Position numbers and translations under genes: made by a program. Shown here in pieces: positions 35,356 through 39,428 of a stretch of 39,428 nt of DNA (position 1 is the stretch's first letter; each line of letters starts with the position of its first letter). Under the pieces are notes generated by a model that was given only the letters and a program-made list of their open reading frames with translations, made no database searches and was not told the DNA's origin. The DNA comes from Xanthobacter autotrophicus (GTDB lineage Bacteria; Pseudomonadota; Alphaproteobacteria; Rhizobiales; Xanthobacteraceae), in assembly GCF_005871085.1 (NCBI RefSeq), contig NZ_VAUP01000014.1:1-39428 (forward strand), given 5' to 3'.

Positions 35356-38300
35356 ATGGCTGAACGACACCAAGGCTACTGCACCCTCTGCCGCTCGCGC
35401 TGCGGCTCCATCACGCTGGTGGAGAACGGGCGGATGGTCGGTGTCGAGCCGCGCCCGGGCCATCCCACCGGCGGGGCGCTGTGCGCCAAGGGCCGCGCCG
35501 CGCCGGAGCTGGTGCACAGCCCCAACCGCCTCACCACGCCGCTGCGCCGCATCGGGCCGAAGGGCGAGGGCGCGCGCTGGCAGGAGATCGGCTGGCAGAA
35601 AATCAGTTGGGACGAGGCGTTGGACGAGATCGCAGGCCGCCTCGGCGCCATCAAAGGCGAATCCGGCGCGGAGGCGGTGGCGTTCGCCGCGACCACCTTC
35701 AGCGGGTCGCCCATCGTCGACAGCTACGAGTGGGTCGAGCGCTTCGTGCGCTGCTTCGGCAGCCCGAACCTCATCTATGCCATCGAGATCTGCGGCTGGC
35801 ACAAGGACTATGCCCACGCGCTCACGTTCGGGCGTGGGCTCGGCGTGCCGGACTACGACCATGCCGATCTGATCGTCCTGTGGGGGCACAATCCGGCGCG
35901 GACCTGGCTGGCCCAGGCGAGCCGGGTGGCAGAGGCCCGCCGGCGTGGCGCGAAGGTGGTGGTGATCGATCCCAAGCCGGATGGATCGGGTCAGCAGGCG
36001 GACCTGTGGCTGCGGATGCGGCCGGGTGCGGACGCTGCCCTCGCCATGGGTGCCGTCCATCATCTGATCGCGAGCGGACGCTTCGCCGACGACTTCGTGC
36101 GGCGCTGGACCAATGCGCCATTGCTGGTGGATATCCGCACCGGCCGCCCGATGCGCGCCGACGCGGTGGGCCTGGGCAGCGCGGAGTGCTTCCTCGTGCT
36201 CGACGCCGATGGATGTCCAGGGCCCTATGACACGACCCGCGTGCTGGAGCATGCCGAAGGAGTCCGGCTGGACGGGCAGGCGCACCTCACCGGAACGGAT
36301 GGCCGCGCGATCGAGGCGGAGACTGTCTTCCGCCGCCTCGCCGAGCGCGCCCGGCAATATCCGCTGTCCCGCGTCTGCGCGTTGACGGGGCTCGGCCCGG
36401 CGGAGGTCGAGGCCTTCTACGCGCTGCTGGAAGGCGCCCCGCGCGCCGCCTATTACACTTGGACCGGCGTCGGCCAGCACACCAACGCCACCCAGACCGA
36501 GCGCGCCATTGCCACCCTGTTCGCTCTCGTCGGCTCCTTCGACCGGCAGGGCGGCAACATCTGGACCGTCTCGCCGCCGGCCAATGCCGTAAACGACCTG
36601 TCCCTGCTGCCGCCCGGACAGAAAGAGAAGGCGCTCGGCCTTGCCGAGCTTCCGCTGGGCCCGCCTGCTCATGGCTGGATCACCGCACGCGACTTCGCAC
36701 GCGCTGCCATCGACGGCGCGCCCTACAAGGTGCGCGCGCTGATGAGCTTCGGCACCAATTTCGCGGTCTCGCAGGCCGACACGGCCCGCAACCTCGCGGC
36801 GCTGCATGCCCTCGAGTTCCATGTCCACGCCGACATGTTCATGAACCCCACCGCCGCCTGCGCGGACATCGTGCTGCCGGTGAACATGCCCTGGGAGCGC
36901 GACGCCTTGCGCATCGGCTTCGAGATCACCCAGGCGGCGGTGGAGACGATCCAGTTCCGCCGGAAAGTACTGGAGCCCCTCGGAGAAGGCAGGGCGGACC
37001 ATGAGATCGTGATGGCTTTGGCGACGCGCTTGGGGATGGCAGCCGAGTTCTTCGGCGGCGACATCGAGGCTGGCTGGAACTACCAGTTGGCGCCCCTCGG
37101 CCTCACCGTTGAAAAACTGCGCAATACGCCGGACGGGGTGCGCGTGCCGCAGCCTTTCGCCCATGCGAAGTTCGCTGCACAGGAGGCTGATGGCACCGTG
37201 CGCGGTTTCGACACCCCGACCCGCCGGGTGGAGCTCTATAGCGCGCGCCTGCTGGAGCATGGCCACGACCCGCTGCCCGATTTCGTGCCGCCCTCTGCCG
37301 ACGAGGAAAAGGCGCTGCCGCTCATCCTCACCACCGCCAAGAGCGGCTGGTTCGTCCACACCTCCCATCGCCATGTGGCTTCCCTGCGCCGCAAGGCGCC
37401 GGATCCCGCGGTCGAGATCAGCCCGGACCTCGCCGCCGTCCGCGGCCTTGCGGCCGGGGACTGGGCCGAGGTGCGCACGCGGGATGGGGCAGCGCGCCTG
37501 CGGGTGCACATTAACCCGGCGCTGGATGCGGCGACCGTCGTCGCCGAGTTCGGCTGGTGGGAGGCCTGCACGCCGCTCGGCCGCATCGCCACCGGAACCC
37601 ATGGGCCGGACACCGCAAACATCAACGCCGCCCTCAGCGATGCCGCCCGCGATCCGGTCAGCGGGTCGGTGCCGCTCAGGGCCGTGCGCTGCGAGATCAT
37701 GCCGCTGCCCGAGGCCAATCGCGGCCGATGGCAGGGTGAGCGCCGCTTCATCGTCTCCGACGCGCATGCGGCGGATGCGCAGACCCGCGCCCTGACGCTG
37801 GTGCCAGAGGACGGCGGCGCGCTGCCGGACGTCCTGCCCGGTCAGCATGTGGTGGTACGCCTGCAGCAGGGCGGTCCGGCGCGGGCCTATTCCTTGACCG
37901 GGCCGCCCGCCGCGCCCCGGACCTTCTCCATCGCCGTGCGGCGCAATCCGGCTTGTGCGGATGGCGAGGAGGCCGGCTTTCTCTCTCACCGCATCCAGGA
38001 GCTTGAGGCCGGCGACACTTTGCTGCTGGAACCGCCCGCTGGCGTGTTCACCCCCCCGGTGGATGGCACCCGCCCGCTCCTCCTGATCGCGAACGGCATC
38101 GGCATCACCCCGTTCGTGTCCTATCTGGAGGCGCTGGCGGCGCAGCAGGCGGCACGCGCAGGCGAGGTGCTCCTCCTTCACGGCTGCCGCGGCCGTGCCG
38201 ATCATCCCCTCGCCGACCGCGCGGACGTCCTTGCGCCACGCATTCCCGGCTTGCGGCGGATCACCGCCTATTCCCGCCCCGATGGGGAGGATCGGGCCGC

Positions 38301-38766
38301 CGGCCGCTTCGACGTGCACGGCCGCCTCGACATCGACGCTCTACGCGCCGCCGGCGCACTCCCGGACGCCCCCGACGACCGTCCGCTCGCCTATATCTGC
38401 GGCTCGCGGGCCTTTATCGCCGACATGCGGGAAGGACTGGTGCGATGGGGTATGCCGCGCTTCGACATCTTCACGGAGGCCTTCTATGTCCCCGCCGAGG
38501 TGCCGCCTGAGCTGGAGCCGCGCAGGATCACGGTGGCCGGTTCGGGTCAGTCCTTCGCGTGGACGCCCGGTGGCGGCTCCATCCTCGACGCAGCGCTTGC
38601 GGCGGGGATCGCCCTGCGCAGCGGATGCCGGGTGGGGCAGTGCGAAAGCTGCGCCGTCGCGGTGGTCGAAGGCCGTTTCGCCCATCTCGTGCCGGTGGAG
38701 GGGGAGCCAGGCACCTGTCTCGCCTGCCAGGCGGTGCCGCTCACCGATCTGACGATCGCGCCATGA
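35356..38766 (+). CDS. Fusion: bis-MGD molybdenum oxidoreductase + flavin reductase + [2Fe-2S] ferredoxin
   Basis: A 1136-residue three-module enzyme. Residues 1-790 form a DMSO-reductase-family catalytic subunit: [4Fe-4S] ligands C9, C12, C16, C43, candidate Mo-ligating C146 (IEICGWHK), and a C-terminal MopB domain (LILTTAKSGWFVHTSHRH...). About 796-1050 is a ferredoxin-NADP reductase-type module with RAYSLTG at 843-849 and GIGITPF near 914. The end is a plant-type ferredoxin with C1091, C1096, C1099 and C1121 or C1124. The reductase-then-ferredoxin order matches phthalate dioxygenase reductase. No signal peptide, so it is cytoplasmic. NAD(P)H electrons could flow flavin, [2Fe-2S], [4Fe-4S], Mo to reduce the substrate, or the reverse. 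The ATG at 35356 has a weak ribosome site. Confidence 0.92.
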   Translation: MAERHQGYCTLCRSRCGSITLVENGRMVGVEPRPGHPTGGALCAKGRAAPELVHSPNRLTTPLRRIGPKGEGARWQEIGWQKISWDEALDEIAGRLGAIKGESGAEAVAFAATTFSGSPIVDSYEWVERFVRCFGSPNLIYAIEICGWHKDYAHALTFGRGLGVPDYDHADLIVLWGHNPARTWLAQASRVAEARRRGAKVVVIDPKPDGSGQQADLWLRMRPGADAALAMGAVHHLIASGRFADDFVRRWTNAPLLVDIRTGRPMRADAVGLGSAECFLVLDADGCPGPYDTTRVLEHAEGVRLDGQAHLTGTDGRAIEAETVFRRLAERARQYPLSRVCALTGLGPAEVEAFYALLEGAPRAAYYTWTGVGQHTNATQTERAIATLFALVGSFDRQGGNIWTVSPPANAVNDLSLLPPGQKEKALGLAELPLGPPAHGWITARDFARAAIDGAPYKVRALMSFGTNFAVSQADTARNLAALHALEFHVHADMFMNPTAACADIVLPVNMPWERDALRIGFEITQAAVETIQFRRKVLEPLGEGRADHEIVMALATRLGMAAEFFGGDIEAGWNYQLAPLGLTVEKLRNTPDGVRVPQPFAHAKFAAQEADGTVRGFDTPTRRVELYSARLLEHGHDPLPDFVPPSADEEKALPLILTTAKSGWFVHTSHRHVASLRRKAPDPAVEISPDLAAVRGLAAGDWAEVRTRDGAARLRVHINPALDAATVVAEFGWWEACTPLGRIATGTHGPDTANINAALSDAARDPVSGSVPLRAVRCEIMPLPEANRGRWQGERRFIVSDAHAADAQTRALTLVPEDGGALPDVLPGQHVVVRLQQGGPARAYSLTGPPAAPRTFSIAVRRNPACADGEEAGFLSHRIQELEAGDTLLLEPPAGVFTPPVDGTRPLLLIANGIGITPFVSYLEALAAQQAARAGEVLLLHGCRGRADHPLADRADVLAPRIPGLRRITAYSRPDGEDRAAGRFDVHGRLDIDALRAAGALPDAPDDRPLAYICGSRAFIADMREGLVRWGMPRFDIFTEAFYVPAEVPPELEPRRITVAGSGQSFAWTPGGGSILDAALAAGIALRSGCRVGQCESCAVAVVEGRFAHLVPVEGEPGTCLACQAVPLTDLTIAP

Positions 38767-38832
38767 CATGGCCGGCGTCGCGCTACCCCAAAGGAGCGCC
38801 CCCTCAGTCGTACAATCGAAAGGACAATGGCC

Positions 38833-39105
38833 ATGGACGATCAGATCTCATCCCGCCGCGCCCTCCTGCGCCTCGCCACGCTGGCTGCCGGCGGCGCCAT
38901 GGTGGCGGCCTCCGGCCAGGGCGCACAAGCCTATCAGGGCAATATGGAGCGCGCCGTCGGTGAACTGGAGACCGCCCTGCGCTCGCTGCGCGAGGCGACG
39001 CCCGACAAGGGCGGCCACCGGGAGCGGGCGATCGCGCTCATCCAGGAGGCCATGGGCGAGGTCCAGGCCGGCATCGACTATGCCGCCCGAAAGTTCGGCG
39101 ACTGA
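38833..39105 (+). CDS. Small Tat-exported helical protein, unknown function
   Basis: A 90-residue protein. A twin-arginine signal (SRRALLRLATLAAGG, then hydrophobic to GAQA) occupies about residues 7-34. The mature about 56 residues are two amphipathic helices: NMERAVGELETALRSLREA, a KGGHRERA turn, and ALIQEAMGEVQAGIDYAARK. ATG 38833 is 8 nt after AAAGGA; ATG 38827 is too close. Small exported proteins with this A/L-rich, KGGHR-containing pattern are widespread and uncharacterised, as far as I know. It follows the fused Mo enzyme by 66 nt and may be the last gene of the cluster. Confidence 0.8.
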   Translation: MDDQISSRRALLRLATLAAGGAMVAASGQGAQAYQGNMERAVGELETALRSLREATPDKGGHRERAIALIQEAMGEVQAGIDYAARKFGD

Positions 39106-39338
39106 GGGCGGCGGCAAACCGCGCACGGTCAACCAGCGCCCCGCGCGCCGGTATAGAAGCTCAATGATACAAGAGTGACTAAGCAGCTCATGGCAGACAA
39201 TCCATGAGACATTTGTCCTGGTTGAAAGAACAGAGTGAGTCAGGGCCGAGCCATTTCTCGCATCCCGGCCCGGCGAGCATGCGTTGAATACAAGCGGATT
39301 ATCTGCCATCTTCTGGCGACCTTCGAGGCTGTCCGAGC

Positions 39339-39428
39339 GTGAAAGACACGGAGCGCGAACTCGCCGACTGCGTCGGTGCCATCTATCAGGCCGGCGCCGG
39401 GGACGGCAGCTGGTTCGACGTCGGCGAA
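39339..39428 (+). CDS. LuxR-family regulator N-terminus (partial)
   Basis: Thirty codons from GTG 39339 to the window edge, with GAGG about 10 nt upstream. The translation (KDTERELADCVGAIYQAGAG, then DGSWFDVGE) resembles the first helix of LuxR/CsgD-type regulators in which a segment like LLDAIYDAALDPSLW begins an N-terminal sensor domain. The helix-turn-helix lies outside the window, so the call rests on this short stretch. The 230 nt between the Tat protein and this start show no gene. Confidence 0.5.
   Translation, partial: MKDTERELADCVGAIYQAGAGDGSWFDVGE

Noticed and set aside
34813-38319. Very long minus-strand open frame (over 1100 codons) antisense to the fused Mo enzyme
   Set aside because: It lies entirely opposite well-conserved coding sequence, has a Gly/Arg/His-rich composition and no domain; it arises from high G+C at third positions.

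Overview
This 39.4 kb window is bacterial DNA, roughly two-thirds G+C by eye. The gene content points to an alphaproteobacterium, most likely of the Hyphomicrobiales (Xanthobacter/Azorhizobium/Bradyrhizobium-like): IorAB-type molybdenum hydroxylases with c-type cytochromes, a DctA transporter, PntA, and dense catabolic operons with IclR, GntR, GlxA-type and LuxR regulators. The genus is inference. I see no rRNA, tRNA, CRISPR array or intact insertion sequence.

Region A (1-12.9 kb, all minus strand) reads as one long catabolic operon. It starts with an IclR regulator and continues with a zinc alcohol dehydrogenase, a xanthine-dehydrogenase-family molybdenum hydroxylase (FAD subunit, a [2Fe-2S]-Mo fusion, and a separate Mo C-terminal half), DctA, an IolD-like ThDP C-C lyase/hydrolase, an aldehyde dehydrogenase, a sugar-acid-type IlvD/Edd dehydratase and the start of a PntA-like transhydrogenase. 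The set could hydroxylate and oxidise a cyclic or polyhydroxylated compound, open it with the ThDP enzyme, and oxidise the resulting aldehyde to an acid. The substrate is not known.

Region B (13.8-23.4 kb) is a second module: an MFS transporter with a frameshift, an SDR, a GlxA-type AraC regulator, an aldo/keto reductase, a TehA-like transporter, and a three-gene periplasmic molybdenum dehydrogenase (Fe-S, Tat-dependent Mo subunit, triheme cytochrome c). The promoters of the SDR, the AKR and the Fe-S gene share a 24-bp motif, GTCYCAAAT-N7-TMTWTGWC, always in the same orientation relative to the gene. It is a candidate operator that makes the module one regulon.

Region C (23.6-28.5 kb) holds a second, paralogous cytochrome c / Fe-S / Mo-subunit operon in a different gene order. 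Downstream of it is a chimeric gene remnant that joins a benzoylformate decarboxylase C-terminus to a piece of quinone-dependent D-lactate dehydrogenase.

Region D (28.7-39.4 kb) is the most unusual part. A GntR regulator is divergent from a plus-strand cluster of rubredoxin, pirin-like protein, double-length tautomerase, a complete polyamine-type ABC importer, a 1136-residue fusion of a bis-MGD molybdenum oxidoreductase with a flavin reductase and a plant-type ferredoxin, and a small Tat-exported helical protein. Three copies of TAGCGCGTCA lie in the divergent promoter, two of them forming a perfect inverted repeat. This looks like a self-contained uptake-and-reduction system that I cannot match to a described pathway. 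The window ends in the first 30 codons of a probable LuxR-family regulator.
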